Source: Pseudomonas syringae
Lineage (GTDB): Bacteria; Pseudomonadota; Gammaproteobacteria; Pseudomonadales; Pseudomonadaceae
Direction of reading: 5' to 3'
Length of the DNA stretch: 64,000 bases
Assembly: GCF_000737245.1 (NCBI RefSeq)
Contig: NZ_JPQU01000016.1
Coordinates: 84,450-148,449, forward strand
The notes beneath the pieces are model-generated. The model made no database searches, was not told the origin of the DNA, and was given only the letters and a program-made list of their open reading frames with translations. Positions 8,293-18,281 of this stretch are shown piece by piece (position 1 is the first letter of the stretch; each line of letters opens with the position of its first letter). The position numbers and the translations under genes are program-made.

Positions 8293-9969
8293 ATGTTGCA
8301 GACCCGCGTTATTCCGCCAGCCGATGGTGCCTATCAGTATCCACTTTTGATCAAGCGGCTATTGATGTCCGGCAGCCGCTACGAAAAAACCCGGGAAATC
8401 GTCTACCGCGACATCATGCGCTACACCTATCCAGAGCTGGTCGAGCGCGTGTCCCGGCTGGCCAACGTGCTGACCGAAGCCGGGGTCAAGGCCGGGGATA
8501 CGGTGGCGGTGATGGATTGGGACAGCCATCGCTATCTGGAATGCATGTTCGCCGTGCCGATGATTGGCGCGGTGATCCACACCGTCAATATTCGGCTGTC
8601 TCCCGAGCAGATCGTTTACACGATGAACCACGCGGAAGATAAATTCGTGCTGGTCAACAGTGAGTTCGTCGGCTTGTACCAGGCCATTGCCGGGCATCTC
8701 ACCACCGTCGAAAAAACCTTGCTGCTAACGGATTTGCCGGAGAAAACCGCTGATCTGCCGAATCTGGTGGGCGAGTACGAATCCTTGCTGGCCCAGGCGA
8801 GCAGCGAATATGAGTTCGAAGAGTTCGACGAGAATTCGGTCGCAACCACTTTCTATACCACCGGCACTACGGGTAACCCCAAGGGCGTGTACTTCAGCCA
8901 TCGACAGCTGGTGCTGCACACCATGGGCGTGGCGACCATTGTTGGCAGTGCCGAACGCTTGCTTGGCACCGATGATGTATACATGCCCATCACGCCGATG
9001 TTTCACGTCCATGCCTGGGGCATGCCTTACGCCGCAACCATGCTGGGGATCAAACAGGTATACCCAGGTCGTTATGATCCGGAAATGCTGGTGGCGTTGT
9101 GGCGTAAGGAGCAGGTGACCTTCTCCCATTGCGTGCCGACCATCATGCAGATGGTGCTCAATTGCAAAAGCGCCCAGGACGTCGACTTCAGCGGCTGGAA
9201 GATCATCATTGGTGGCAGCTCCCTGACTCGCAGCCTGTACGAAGCCGCCAAGGCGCGCGGCATCGCATTGACCGGCGCTTATGGCATGTCCGAGACCGGC
9301 CCGCTGATTTCCGTAGCGCATATTAACGATCAATTGCGCGCCGGCACTGAAGATGAGCGCGTCACCTATCGCATCAAGGCGGGAGTGCCCGGGATTCTGG
9401 TGGATGCGGCGATTGTCGACGAAAACGGCAATTTTCTTCCCGCCGACGGTGAAACCATGGGCGAACTGGTGCTGCGCGCCCCCTGGCTGACCCAAGGTTA
9501 TTACCGTGAGCCACAGAAGGGTGCCGAGCTCTGGGCGGGCGGCTGGCTGCACACCGGGGATGTGGCGACGCTGGACAGCATGGGCGTGATTGATATTCGC
9601 GACCGTATCAAGGACGTGATCAAGACTGGTGGCGAATGGATCTCGTCCCTGGCGTTGGAAGATCTCTGCAGTCGGCATCCGGGCGTACGCGAAGTGGCAG
9701 TGGTGGGCATCGCCGACCCGCAATGGGGCGAGCGGCCATTTGCGCTGCTGGTGGTACGTGAAGGCCACAGCATCGACGCCAGAGCACTGAAAGAGCACCT
9801 CAAGCCATTTGTTGAGTTGGGGCATATCAACAAGTGGGCAATCCCCCATCAGATAGCCCTTGTTACTGAAATTCCCAAGACCAGTGTCGGCAAGCTCGAC
9901 AAGAAACGCATGCGGCTGGATATCGTCGAGTGGCAGAGCGCGAATAGCGCTTTTCTTTCTACTCTTTGA
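8293..9969 (+). CDS. Medium/long-chain fatty acid-CoA ligase (AlkK-like)
   Basis: A 558-residue adenylate-forming enzyme. It has the phosphate-binding motif YTTGTTGNPKG at about 187-197, the adenine motif YGMSETGP at about 330-337, a TGD motif (WLHTGD) and the C-terminal lysine in SVGKLDKK. It resembles AlkK and the medium-chain ligase of P. putida. It activates fatty acids to acyl-CoA. The two genes downstream encode DUF1302 and DUF1329 envelope proteins and then a LuxR regulator; I recall the same order in P. putida KT2440 (PP_0763 to PP_0767), not checked. The ribosome site is AAAGGAA. Confidence 0.9.
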   Translation: MLQTRVIPPADGAYQYPLLIKRLLMSGSRYEKTREIVYRDIMRYTYPELVERVSRLANVLTEAGVKAGDTVAVMDWDSHRYLECMFAVPMIGAVIHTVNIRLSPEQIVYTMNHAEDKFVLVNSEFVGLYQAIAGHLTTVEKTLLLTDLPEKTADLPNLVGEYESLLAQASSEYEFEEFDENSVATTFYTTGTTGNPKGVYFSHRQLVLHTMGVATIVGSAERLLGTDDVYMPITPMFHVHAWGMPYAATMLGIKQVYPGRYDPEMLVALWRKEQVTFSHCVPTIMQMVLNCKSAQDVDFSGWKIIIGGSSLTRSLYEAAKARGIALTGAYGMSETGPLISVAHINDQLRAGTEDERVTYRIKAGVPGILVDAAIVDENGNFLPADGETMGELVLRAPWLTQGYYREPQKGAELWAGGWLHTGDVATLDSMGVIDIRDRIKDVIKTGGEWISSLALEDLCSRHPGVREVAVVGIADPQWGERPFALLVVREGHSIDARALKEHLKPFVELGHINKWAIPHQIALVTEIPKTSVGKLDKKRMRLDIVEWQSANSAFLSTL

Positions 9970-10377
9970 GTTTCCTTGGCAAGCCCATTTCCGCTTTGAA
10001 ACGCGGTTTTCTGTGGGAGCGGTGCTTGCCCGCGATTTAGGCACTTCGGTCTAAAGTGAACCGCGTCCAGTCTTATCGTCGGAATGCCGCCCAGACCAAG
10101 CACCGCTCTCACGTTGGCCCCCGTTCCTCCAGAGACAACATTCCCACAATCCCCGTCCCAGACGGTTTCAGGCAACAAATCACACTTTAGAGGGATCATG
10201 CAGTGCATCCGGCTGGATATAGTCGGCATGGGCTGGGTAAAAACGAATGGGGATGCGCCTTCGTGTTGTAACCTTCTGGGTTACCCGATGAGCGTCCAGC
10301 GATTTTCGAGATAAAGCTCGCAGCGTTTTTAACCCATACCACTGCCAAAACAATAAAAAACACATGGAGTAGCGTCG
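9970..10377. other. Leader region between the CoA ligase and the DUF1302 gene
   Basis: This 408-base stretch holds one REP-like element (10011-10112) and a small hairpin GTAACCTTCTGGGTTAC near 10267. The rest is probably promoter for the DUF1302-DUF1329 pair; no clear -35/-10 was assigned. Confidence 0.5.
10011..10112. repeat. REP-like element, GGAGCGGTGCTTG type
   Basis: Outer arms CTGTGGGAGCGGTGCTTG and CAAGCACCGCTCTCAC (imperfect) enclose a GTCCAGTCTTATCGTCGGAA spacer. The spacer sequence is shared with elements at 13731 and 53045. Confidence 0.75.
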
Positions 10378-12315
10378 ATGACAACAGCAAACCAGTTCTG
10401 GCGCCGGGCGAAACTGCCCTTGGCCGTCAGTCTCGCTTCTACGCTCGCCGGTCCTGCGTTCGGCGTCAGTTTCAATATTGGCGAAATCGAAGGCAAGTTC
10501 GACTCGTCGCTCTCCGTTGGCGCCAGTTGGTCGACCGAAAAGGCCAACAAGAATCTGATCGGGTCCAACAACGGCGGGCATGGCCTGTCGCAAACGTCTG
10601 ATGACGGGCACTTGAACTTCAAACGGGGTGAGACGTTTTCGAAGATCTTCAAGGGCATTCACGATCTGGAACTGAAGTACGGCGACACCGGCGTGTTCGT
10701 GCGGGGCAAGTACTGGTATGACTTTGAACTCAAGGACGAAGGGCGCGAATTCAAGGACATCAGCGATTCCAATCGCAAGGAAGGCGCCAAGTCTTCCGGC
10801 GGACAGATTCTCGACGCCTTCGTGTATCACAACTACAGCATTGGCGATGAGCCAGGCTCGGTACGTCTGGGTAAACAGGTCGTTAGCTGGGGTGAGAGTA
10901 CCTTTATCCAGAACGGTATCAACAGCATCAACCCGGTGGACGTTTCAGCGTTCCGCCGTCCTGGCGCGGAAATCAAGGAAGGCCTGATTCCGGTCAACAT
11001 GTTCTACCTGTCCCAAAGCCTCACTGAAAACCTCTCTGCTGAAGGTTTCTACCAGTTGGAATGGGATCAGACCGTTACTGACAACTGCGGCACATTCTTC
11101 TCGCAACCTGACGTCATCTCCGACGGCTGCGATAACAACCTGGCGGTGCTGCGCAGTCGCAATGGCTTGAACAGTTCGCTCACTGCTGCGGGCCTGCCGG
11201 CAGGCGCTCGGACTGCGATTCTCAATTCGCTGACCCAACAGGGCGTTCGCTTCGGCAACCCGGACGAGGGCGCCATTGTGCGTCGTGGTCCTGACCGGGA
11301 TGCGCGTGATGGCGGCCAGTTCGGTCTGGCAATGCACTACAACTTTGAGCCGCTGGACACCGAGTTCGGCGCGTACTTCATGAACTACCACAGCCGCGCC
11401 CCGATCTTCAGTGGTCGTGGCGGCCCGGCCAGCGCCTACAGCGCGGCAGGTTTAGTCGGTTCCCTGGCGCGGGCGGGTATTCCAGTGGCGACTGCCACGG
11501 CATTGGCGCCGACTTTGCTGCCTGTGGTGGTCGCCGGTAACTCCAGTTATTACGTCGAATACCCGGAAGACATTCACCTGTACGGCCTGAGCTTCTCCAC
11601 CACCTTGCCTACCGGCACCGCGTGGAGCGGCGAAATCAGCTACCGTCCGAATGCGCCGGTGCAGGTCAATACCACCGACATTCTGTATTCCGGCATCACG
11701 CCGCTGAACCCTAACGTGTCGGTGCTGCAAGGCCAGCCGAATACCGACCAGCCGGGCTACCGCCGCAAAGAAATCACCCAGATGCAAACCACCTTCACTC
11801 AGTTCTTTGACCAGGTCATGGGTGCGGAGCGTCTGACCGTGGTCGGTGAAGTGGGCTGGACCCACGTGGGCGGTCTGGAAAACACGTCGAAAATCCGTTA
11901 CGGCCGTGACCCGAGCTATGGCCCTGGTCCGCTGCCAGCCGGGCAGTGCGCAACCCTCAACGCAGGCACCCTGACCGGCGCTGCGCAAAACAACCTCACC
12001 CGCTACTGCGAAAATGACGGCTTCACCACCGCCAACTCCTGGGGTTACCGCGCCCGGGCAATCTGGGACTACAACAGCGTCTTCGCCGGCGTCAACCTGC
12101 GCCCTAGCGTGGCCTGGTCCCATGACGTCGAAGGTTACTCGCCTGGTCCTGGCGGCAACTTCGAGGAAGGTCGCAAGGCGGTCAGCCTGGGTCTGGATGC
12201 CGAGTATCAGAACACTTACACCGCGAGCCTTTCGTACACCAACTTCTTTGATGGCAAGTACACCACTGTCGATGATCGCGACTTTGTTGCCCTCAGCTTT
12301 GGCATGAACTTCTAA
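10378..12315 (+). CDS. DUF1302 family outer-membrane protein
   Basis: A 645-residue exported protein with an N-terminal signal peptide (cleavage near AFG-VSF, about residue 29). The body has alternating short strands and aromatic-rich segments and ends in a C-terminal phenylalanine (SFGMNF), as outer-membrane beta-barrels do. DUF1302 proteins are usually paired with DUF1329 proteins, as here, and are found in lipid, steroid or ester utilisation loci. A channel or lipid-transport role next to the fatty acid-CoA ligase is inference. Confidence 0.88.
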   Translation: MTTANQFWRRAKLPLAVSLASTLAGPAFGVSFNIGEIEGKFDSSLSVGASWSTEKANKNLIGSNNGGHGLSQTSDDGHLNFKRGETFSKIFKGIHDLELKYGDTGVFVRGKYWYDFELKDEGREFKDISDSNRKEGAKSSGGQILDAFVYHNYSIGDEPGSVRLGKQVVSWGESTFIQNGINSINPVDVSAFRRPGAEIKEGLIPVNMFYLSQSLTENLSAEGFYQLEWDQTVTDNCGTFFSQPDVISDGCDNNLAVLRSRNGLNSSLTAAGLPAGARTAILNSLTQQGVRFGNPDEGAIVRRGPDRDARDGGQFGLAMHYNFEPLDTEFGAYFMNYHSRAPIFSGRGGPASAYSAAGLVGSLARAGIPVATATALAPTLLPVVVAGNSSYYVEYPEDIHLYGLSFSTTLPTGTAWSGEISYRPNAPVQVNTTDILYSGITPLNPNVSVLQGQPNTDQPGYRRKEITQMQTTFTQFFDQVMGAERLTVVGEVGWTHVGGLENTSKIRYGRDPSYGPGPLPAGQCATLNAGTLTGAAQNNLTRYCENDGFTTANSWGYRARAIWDYNSVFAGVNLRPSVAWSHDVEGYSPGPGGNFEEGRKAVSLGLDAEYQNTYTASLSYTNFFDGKYTTVDDRDFVALSFGMNF

Positions 12316-12338
12316 GAACACGGTTTTCCAGGACGACT

Positions 12339-13709
12339 ATGAAAATGAAAATAACAAAAGGTCTGTTGCAGGTCGGTGTGTTGAGTCTGTCGTTGTTGGC
12401 GACCGGCGTCATGGCCGCAGTGTCTGAATCGGAAGCAGCAAAGCTGGGTACCACATTGACACCCATGGGCGCGGAAAAGGCCGGTAACGCCGCCAATACC
12501 ATTCCCGCCTGGAGCCCTATGCCGAAAAATGCGGGGGCGGTGGACAGTAAAGGCTTCCTGGCCAACCCGTATGCCAGCGAGAAACCGTTGTTCATCATCA
12601 CGGCGGCCAACGTTGAGCAGTACAAGGCCAATCTGGCCCCTGGCCAATACGCGATGTTCAAGCGTTACCCGGAAAGCTTCAAGATGCCGGTCTATCCCTC
12701 ACACCGTGGCGCCACTGTGCCCGATGATGTGTATGCCGCGATCAAGAGAAATGCCACCGGCACCAAGCTGGCGGCTGGCGGCAATGGACTGGAGAACTTC
12801 GAAACTGCCGTGCCGTTCCCGATTCCCCAAAACGGCAATGAGGTGATCTGGAACCACATCACCCGCTATCGCGGTGGCAGCGTGACCCGTCTGGTGACCC
12901 AGGCGACCCCGCAGCCAAACGGCTCTTACAGTCTGGTGTATTTCCGCGATCAGTTCGTGTTTCGCGACAAGATGAAAGATTTCGACCCGAAAAATCCCGG
13001 CAACGTGCTGTTCTATTTCAAGCAGGAAGTGACTGCTCCGGCGCGTCTGGCCGGTGGCGTGCTGCTGGTTCATGAAACCCTCGATCAGGTGAAGGAGCCG
13101 CGGTCTGCCTGGGTTTACAACGCTGGACAACGCCGGGTCCGTCGCGCTCCGCAAGTGTCCTATGACGGGCCGGGTACGGCGGCGGACGGTCTGCGCACCT
13201 CCGACAATCTGGACATGTACAACGGCGCACCGGATCGTTATGACTGGAAGCTCATCGGCAAACAGGAGCTTTACATCGCGTCCAACAGCCACAAGCTGGA
13301 CGATCCCAAGCTGAAATACGCCGACATCATCAAGGCCGGCCATATCAATCAGGATCTGGCCCGTTACGAGCTGCGTCGCGTCTGGCACGTCACCGCCACG
13401 CTGAAGGAAGGTCAGCGCCACATCTATGCCAAACGCGATTTCTTCATCGACGAAGACACCTGGCAGGCTGCGGTGATCGACCACTACGACGGTCGCGGCC
13501 AACTGTGGCGCGTCGCCGAGGCTCATGCCGAGAACTACTACGACAAACAGGTTCCGTGGTACGCCCTGGAAGCCCTGTACGACCTGCAGTCGGGACGCTA
13601 TCTGGCACTGGGCATGAAGAACGAAGAGAAGAGTGCTTACGACTTCGGCTTCACTGCAACTACCAGCGAATTCACGCCTAACGCACTGCGCCAGGAGGGG
13701 GTTCGGTAA
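12339..13709 (+). CDS. DUF1329 family periplasmic protein
   Basis: A 456-residue exported protein with a signal peptide ending near GVMAAVS (about residue 24). DUF1329 proteins have a LolA/LppX-like lipoprotein-carrier fold by published prediction and accompany DUF1302 barrels. It starts 23 bases after the DUF1302 stop, so the two are one operon. Together with the upstream acyl-CoA ligase, transport of a fatty or ester substrate through the envelope is a reasonable but unproved idea. Confidence 0.88.
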   Translation: MKMKITKGLLQVGVLSLSLLATGVMAAVSESEAAKLGTTLTPMGAEKAGNAANTIPAWSPMPKNAGAVDSKGFLANPYASEKPLFIITAANVEQYKANLAPGQYAMFKRYPESFKMPVYPSHRGATVPDDVYAAIKRNATGTKLAAGGNGLENFETAVPFPIPQNGNEVIWNHITRYRGGSVTRLVTQATPQPNGSYSLVYFRDQFVFRDKMKDFDPKNPGNVLFYFKQEVTAPARLAGGVLLVHETLDQVKEPRSAWVYNAGQRRVRRAPQVSYDGPGTAADGLRTSDNLDMYNGAPDRYDWKLIGKQELYIASNSHKLDDPKLKYADIIKAGHINQDLARYELRRVWHVTATLKEGQRHIYAKRDFFIDEDTWQAAVIDHYDGRGQLWRVAEAHAENYYDKQVPWYALEALYDLQSGRYLALGMKNEEKSAYDFGFTATTSEFTPNALRQEGVR

Positions 13710-13729
13710 GTTTGTAGGAGATCAAAAAC

Positions 13730-13827
13730 CTGTGGGAGCGGTGCTTGTTCTGGGCGGCATTCCGACGATAAGGCTGGACGCGGTTCACTTCAGATCGCGG
13801 TGTCCTTATCGGGGCAAGCACCCACAA
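13730..13827. repeat. REP-like element, mosaic GGAGCGGTGCTTG type
   Basis: It begins CTGTGGGAGCGGTGCTTG, runs directly into TCTGGGCGGCATTCCGACGA, and ends GGGGCAAGCACCCACAAG. The inner part is the inverse of the spacer seen at 10080-10105, so the element looks rearranged. Confidence 0.7.
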
Positions 13828-13851
13828 GAGTGATCTCAATAGTGGCGCGAC

Positions 13852-13948
13852 GACGTGGGACCGGCTTTAGCCGGGAAGAGGCCAGTACATCCATCCGATA
13901 TTTATCGTCTGAAATGCCGCCTTCCCGGCTAAAGCCGGTCCCACGTCA
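13852..13948. repeat. REP palindrome, GGGACCGGCTTTAGCCGGGA type
   Basis: Perfect arms GACGTGGGACCGGCTTTAGC and GCTAAAGCCGGTCCCACGTC. Confidence 0.85.
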
Positions 13949-14006
13949 GATCCGCTTGCGAGCAAACATAGAATCTCCCACAGATGATTACCAACCCTGT
14001 CACCCG

Positions 14007-14032
14007 AAGCCCCTTCACGGGGGCTTTTTTAT
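14007..14032 (+). terminator. Rho-independent terminator of the DUF1302-DUF1329 operon
   Basis: The stem AAGCCCC/GGGGGCTT has a TTCAC loop and is followed by TTTTTT, about 300 bases after the DUF1329 stop. Confidence 0.85.
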
Positions 14033-14166
14033 GGCCGCGTATTCGGTTCGATGATTGTAGGGAAATTGTTACAGTCTTTTCCGTACCAGCCTTCAAAAGA
14101 GCTCAGTTAGCGTCTAGTCTCCGGTGCATCCGCCAAGCCGATAAGACTTAAACAACAGAGCCGGCC

Positions 14167-16899
14167 ATGACAGACCTGTCCCGTTTGCAAGGATTCGCAA
14201 ACAGCGCCCTTCCCGCGCTGGAAGGGCGATTCTTTCGACCACCATTGCCTGACGGCTACGTTGCCCGTAGCCGTTTGTGCGAGCGATTGACTGCGGGTTT
14301 GTCCGGGCGGCTGTTGTTGGTTAGCGCGCCTGCAGGATTTGGTAAAAGCTCACTGGCGGTGGAGTTCTGCCAGAACTTGCCGCCGCAATGGCAAAGCGTA
14401 TGGCTGGGGCTCAGCGAACGCGACAGCGATCCTGGGCGTTTTCTTGAGCGTTTGCTGACGGCCTTGCAGCAATTTTTTCCGCAACTGGGCGCGCAGGCGT
14501 CAGGTCTGTTGAAAATGCGCCAGCGCCACCAACCCTTTGCTTTTGAAGAATGGCTCGACGGTTTGCTGGATGAGCTGGCCATGCACCTGATGCTCAGCAA
14601 GCCGTTGCTGCTGGTGCTTGATGATTACCATCTGGCTCAGGGTTCGGTGCTGGATCGTTGTCTGCAATTTTTTCTCAATCATCTCCCGGCCGGGCTGGTC
14701 ATCATGGTCACCAGCCGGCAACGTCCAGACTGGCACCTGGCACGGCTGCGCCTTTGCCAGCAATTGCTGGAGCTCAACGAGCAGGATCTGCGCCTGACTC
14801 ACCCCGAATCAGTGGCCCTGCTCGGCCAGCACAGCCGCGCGCTGGACGCTGATGCGCTGCAAAGCCTGATCGAACGCAGCGAAGGCTGGGTTGCAGGGCT
14901 GCGATTCTGGCTACTGGCGGCATCCGAAGCCGGTGCCGACAGCGAGCTGCCACAGGCGCTACATGGCGGTGAAGGGTTGATTCGCGACTATTTGCTCGAA
15001 GAAGTCATCGAGTGCCTGCCTGCCGAAGTGCAAGCCTTCCTGTATGACACCGCCTGCCTTGAGCGTTTTTGCAGCCAGTTGTGCGACGCGGTCAGGGACA
15101 GCCACGACAGTCCGGAGATGCTCCGTTATCTGCAAGCGCATCAAGTGTTTCTGGTTCCGCTGGACGAGCATGGTCGCTGGTTTCGCTACCACCATTTGTT
15201 TACCGACCTGCTGCGCGCGCGCACTCAGGCCGGACCTCAACAGAATCGCCTGCACCTCAATGCGTGTCGCTGGTTCAGTGATCAGGGGTTGCTGGACGAG
15301 GCGGTCGAGCAGGCATTGCGCGCCGGGCATCTGGATGTGGCGGCCAATCTGGTTCAGAACCTTTCCGAAGAGCAGCTGTTGGCCGAACAGAATGTCGGCA
15401 TGTTATTGCGCTGGAAAATGGATTTGCCCGATAGCTTGCTCATCAGCACGCCGCGCTTGATCGTGCTCTACGCATGGGCGCTAGGGCTGGCCTGTCAGCT
15501 CGACGCCGCTGAGGAGCTGGCCAGCCATCTGAGTCGTTTTCTACCTGCCCCTTCGGCCACCGCGCAGCAATCCATGCTTGCTCAATGGCTGGCGCTCAGC
15601 GGCATTATCGCTCGTGGTCGAGGTGACAGTGAAAAGACCCAGCGTTACTGCAACGAAGCCTTGCTCAGCCTGCCCCGCAAGCGCTATGGCCAGCGGCTGT
15701 TGTGCCTGTCGACGCTGGCCGGCTTGGCGATTACCGAAGGCGATATGTGGCGCGCAAGGGCGTTGAATCGCGATGCTCTCGAATTGGCGCAGCGAGTCGC
15801 CAACCCGCTTTTCGAAGCGCTCGCGCATTACGATCGCGCCAGGGTATTGCACGCTCGGGGCGAGGTGTTACGTGCCCTGGACGAGGTGCACCACGGGCTG
15901 CAGCGCCTCAAGGGGTTGTCCGCGCAGCGGCTCTACGCCGTGCGCGCCCGCCTGACCTTGTACGAAGGTTATTTGCTGACACTGCGTGGCCAGGACGGTC
16001 GCGCGCAGTTACTGGCGGGCCTGGGCGAGGCGCGTGCTTGTCGCGATATCAGTGTGCTGATCGCGCACTGTGCCATCGCCGGGCTGGAAGGGCGTGAAGG
16101 GCGCTTTGCCGAGGCGTTCGCCGAACTCGCTGAAGCCGAGCGCTTGATGCATATCTGGGACGTGCCGCCCATCTACTACTTGGCGATGATCACCCTTGCC
16201 AAGTGCGAGTTATGGCTGCGTCAGGGGCGCATCGATCTGGCCGAGGCCTGGTTATTGCGTCTGACCCAGACCTACAACAGTGAGCAGCCGGCGCCCTCTC
16301 CGGAGTGCGATCCGCAATTGCCTCAACATGTCGAGCTGCATTGCGCCGCGCTTGAACGTATTCAGGGGCGCAGCGGCGATTGTGCGAGACGGCTCGCAAC
16401 CCTGGAAGACTACGCGCAGAAGATCGATGCGCAATTATTGCTCATGGCGGCGTTAATCCAGCAGATCCGACTGGTACTGGGTACGGCGGACGAGGGGCAG
16501 GGGACTGCTTTGTTGCAACGCTGTTTGCGCGCGGCGAGTGGTGGGGCATCGTTGCCATTCAATGAGCTGATCGAACAGCACCCTGACTGGATGCGCAAAC
16601 AGCTGCTCCAGGCCGAACCTTGCCGCATTCGCGATCTGCTGCTGGAAAAACTCCCGGTCGCAGCCTGCGCGCAACGGGAGAGCTGCGAAACCACACATAC
16701 CGTCGATACTCTCAGTGTGCGAGAGCTGGGCGTCCTGCAACTGATCGCACAGGGCTGTTCGAACCAGGAAATCAGCGACCAGCTATTTATCTCGCTGCAC
16801 ACCGTTAAAACCCATGCCAGCCATATCAACAGCAAACTGGGGGTCGAGCGTCGTACCCAGGCGGTGGCGCGGGCGCAGGAGTTGGGGTTGTTGGGCTAA
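14167..16899 (+). CDS. MalT-like ATP-dependent LuxR-family regulator
   Basis: A 910-residue large LuxR-type (LAL) regulator: N-terminal STAND-type NTPase with P-loop APAGFGKS (54-61) and Walker B LLLVLDDYH, a long helical repeat region resembling TPR sensor arms at about 430-800, and a C-terminal LuxR helix-turn-helix (LSVRELGVLQLIAQG through INSKLGVERR). MalT-type proteins bind an inducer and ATP to activate nearby catabolic operons. Its position after the ligase/DUF1302/DUF1329 genes suggests it activates them. No strong ribosome site was seen. Confidence 0.9.
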   Translation: MTDLSRLQGFANSALPALEGRFFRPPLPDGYVARSRLCERLTAGLSGRLLLVSAPAGFGKSSLAVEFCQNLPPQWQSVWLGLSERDSDPGRFLERLLTALQQFFPQLGAQASGLLKMRQRHQPFAFEEWLDGLLDELAMHLMLSKPLLLVLDDYHLAQGSVLDRCLQFFLNHLPAGLVIMVTSRQRPDWHLARLRLCQQLLELNEQDLRLTHPESVALLGQHSRALDADALQSLIERSEGWVAGLRFWLLAASEAGADSELPQALHGGEGLIRDYLLEEVIECLPAEVQAFLYDTACLERFCSQLCDAVRDSHDSPEMLRYLQAHQVFLVPLDEHGRWFRYHHLFTDLLRARTQAGPQQNRLHLNACRWFSDQGLLDEAVEQALRAGHLDVAANLVQNLSEEQLLAEQNVGMLLRWKMDLPDSLLISTPRLIVLYAWALGLACQLDAAEELASHLSRFLPAPSATAQQSMLAQWLALSGIIARGRGDSEKTQRYCNEALLSLPRKRYGQRLLCLSTLAGLAITEGDMWRARALNRDALELAQRVANPLFEALAHYDRARVLHARGEVLRALDEVHHGLQRLKGLSAQRLYAVRARLTLYEGYLLTLRGQDGRAQLLAGLGEARACRDISVLIAHCAIAGLEGREGRFAEAFAELAEAERLMHIWDVPPIYYLAMITLAKCELWLRQGRIDLAEAWLLRLTQTYNSEQPAPSPECDPQLPQHVELHCAALERIQGRSGDCARRLATLEDYAQKIDAQLLLMAALIQQIRLVLGTADEGQGTALLQRCLRAASGGASLPFNELIEQHPDWMRKQLLQAEPCRIRDLLLEKLPVAACAQRESCETTHTVDTLSVRELGVLQLIAQGCSNQEISDQLFISLHTVKTHASHINSKLGVERRTQAVARAQELGLLG

Positions 16900-16950
16900 G
16901 GACACCGCAGAACCTGCAGGAAATTCTATGGCTGCTCGCAAGCTGAATTG

Positions 16951-17048
16951 CGACGTGGCACCTGCTTTAGCCGGGAAAGCGGTCTCACGGACGATAAATA
17001 TAGTTTGGATGTACAGGCCTATTCCCGGCTAAAGCCGGTCCCACGTCG
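16951..17048. repeat. REP palindrome, degenerate GGGACCGGCTTTAGCCGG type
   Basis: The left arm is decayed (CGACGTGGCACCTGCTTTAG) while the right arm (GGCTAAAGCCGGTCCCACGT) is intact. It lies between the convergent LuxR and HD-GYP genes. Confidence 0.8.
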
Positions 17049-17081
17049 AATCGCCATGGATATGCGGTGCACCCTCGGCTT

Positions 17082-18281
17082 TTAATTCCCCTCCGGCTTG
17101 AACCCCAACCAAAGCTCATCAATATCCGTCAGGCCCCAGTCTTCCGGGGACTCGACCCTGATGATGGTGTCGTGCTCCTGCTGGTTTGCCAGGTTGATGA
17201 CCTTGTGTTCCAGGGGACGCCGCGTACGCGCCGACATGAAGACTTTTACCCGTGGCAGCAACAGCGATTGGCTATTCTGATCAACCACAACCCCTAGACG
17301 GCCGCTTTCGAGCCTCACCAGCGTGCCCACAGGATAGATGCCCAGCGTTTTGACGAAGGTCTGGAAGATCCCGTCGTCGAAATGACCTTTCCAGCTGGCC
17401 ATTTCACGAATTGAACGTGCAGCGCCCCAGCCCTTTTTATAGGGCCGGTCGGAAGTCACCGCATCGTAGACATCGCATATCGCGCCCATGCGGGCGAACA
17501 GACCAATTTTTTCGCCCACCAAGCCGTGCGGGTAGCCCGAGCCGTCAAGTTTCTCGTGGTGATGCAGGCAAACATCCAACACCGTGGCGTTGGCTGTATT
17601 GCTTTCCTTAAGGATTTTCAGACCCGCTTCAGGGTGATACTTCATGACGGCAAATTCTTCTTCCGTCAGCCGGCCGGGTTTGTTGAGGATCTCAGGCGCG
17701 ATCATCATTTTGCCGACGTCATGCATCAGCCCGCCAACCCCCGCCTCGCGCACCTTTTCCTCGCTCAAGGACATACGCCGCGCCAATGCGACCATCAGCG
17801 CACAGACTGCGACGGAATGCATATACGTGTATTCATCCGAAGTTTTCAAACGCGAGAGACTGATCAGCGCATGAGGATGGCGCAACACCGAATTGGAGAT
17901 TTCCTCGACCAGCAGCTCAACGTCTGCCACGTTCATGGCTCTGCCCATTTTGGCTTCGGTGAACATGGTCATGACCGCGCTCTTGGCCCGGCCGCAGATC
18001 AATTTGGCTCGCAGCAGCTCCTTGGCCATGCTTGATGATGCGGTGCTGCCAAGGTCATCTTCGTCTGGAGCGGGCACAGCGGTACCGTCGGGTCGCAGGC
18101 CCAGGCTGGTGTCGATCCAGACTTCATTGATAGTGGACTGTTGAATCTGTCTGAGCAGTTCGGCGTCATTAAGCTCAAGATCAACCTGACTTGCCCACGA
18201 CGGTTCGCTTAGCGCAGGTCGACAGAACTCATGGATGTGCATGCCCAGCATCAATTCGCAAACCGGGATCTTTTTCAGCAT
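17082..18281 (-). CDS. HD-GYP domain cyclic-di-GMP phosphodiesterase
   Basis: A 399-residue protein with an N-terminal DUF3391-like segment (KIPVCELMLGMHIHEF) and a C-terminal HD-GYP domain: the HD pair in LMHDVGKMMI, the HHEKLDGSGYP motif, and downstream conserved residues DAVTSDRPYK. Such enzymes hydrolyse c-di-GMP to GMP; an intact metal site supports activity. The start at 18281 is preferred over 18431 because the conserved domain begins there and AGGA lies about 8-11 bases upstream; the extra 50 codons look non-coding. Confidence 0.9.
   Translation of the reverse strand: MLKKIPVCELMLGMHIHEFCRPALSEPSWASQVDLELNDAELLRQIQQSTINEVWIDTSLGLRPDGTAVPAPDEDDLGSTASSSMAKELLRAKLICGRAKSAVMTMFTEAKMGRAMNVADVELLVEEISNSVLRHPHALISLSRLKTSDEYTYMHSVAVCALMVALARRMSLSEEKVREAGVGGLMHDVGKMMIAPEILNKPGRLTEEEFAVMKYHPEAGLKILKESNTANATVLDVCLHHHEKLDGSGYPHGLVGEKIGLFARMGAICDVYDAVTSDRPYKKGWGAARSIREMASWKGHFDDGIFQTFVKTLGIYPVGTLVRLESGRLGVVVDQNSQSLLLPRVKVFMSARTRRPLEHKVINLANQQEHDTIIRVESPEDWGLTDIDELWLGFKPEGN

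Larger units (their letters stand above)
13710..14166. other. Intergenic region before the LuxR regulator
   Basis: This 457-base stretch holds two REP elements (13730-13827, 13852-13948), a Rho-independent terminator (14007-14030) and about 130 bases of presumed promoter for the LuxR-type gene. Confidence 0.65.

Noticed and set aside
8725..10044. 439-codon frame opposite the acyl-CoA ligase
   Set aside because: Antisense shadow; the ligase motifs are all on the plus strand.
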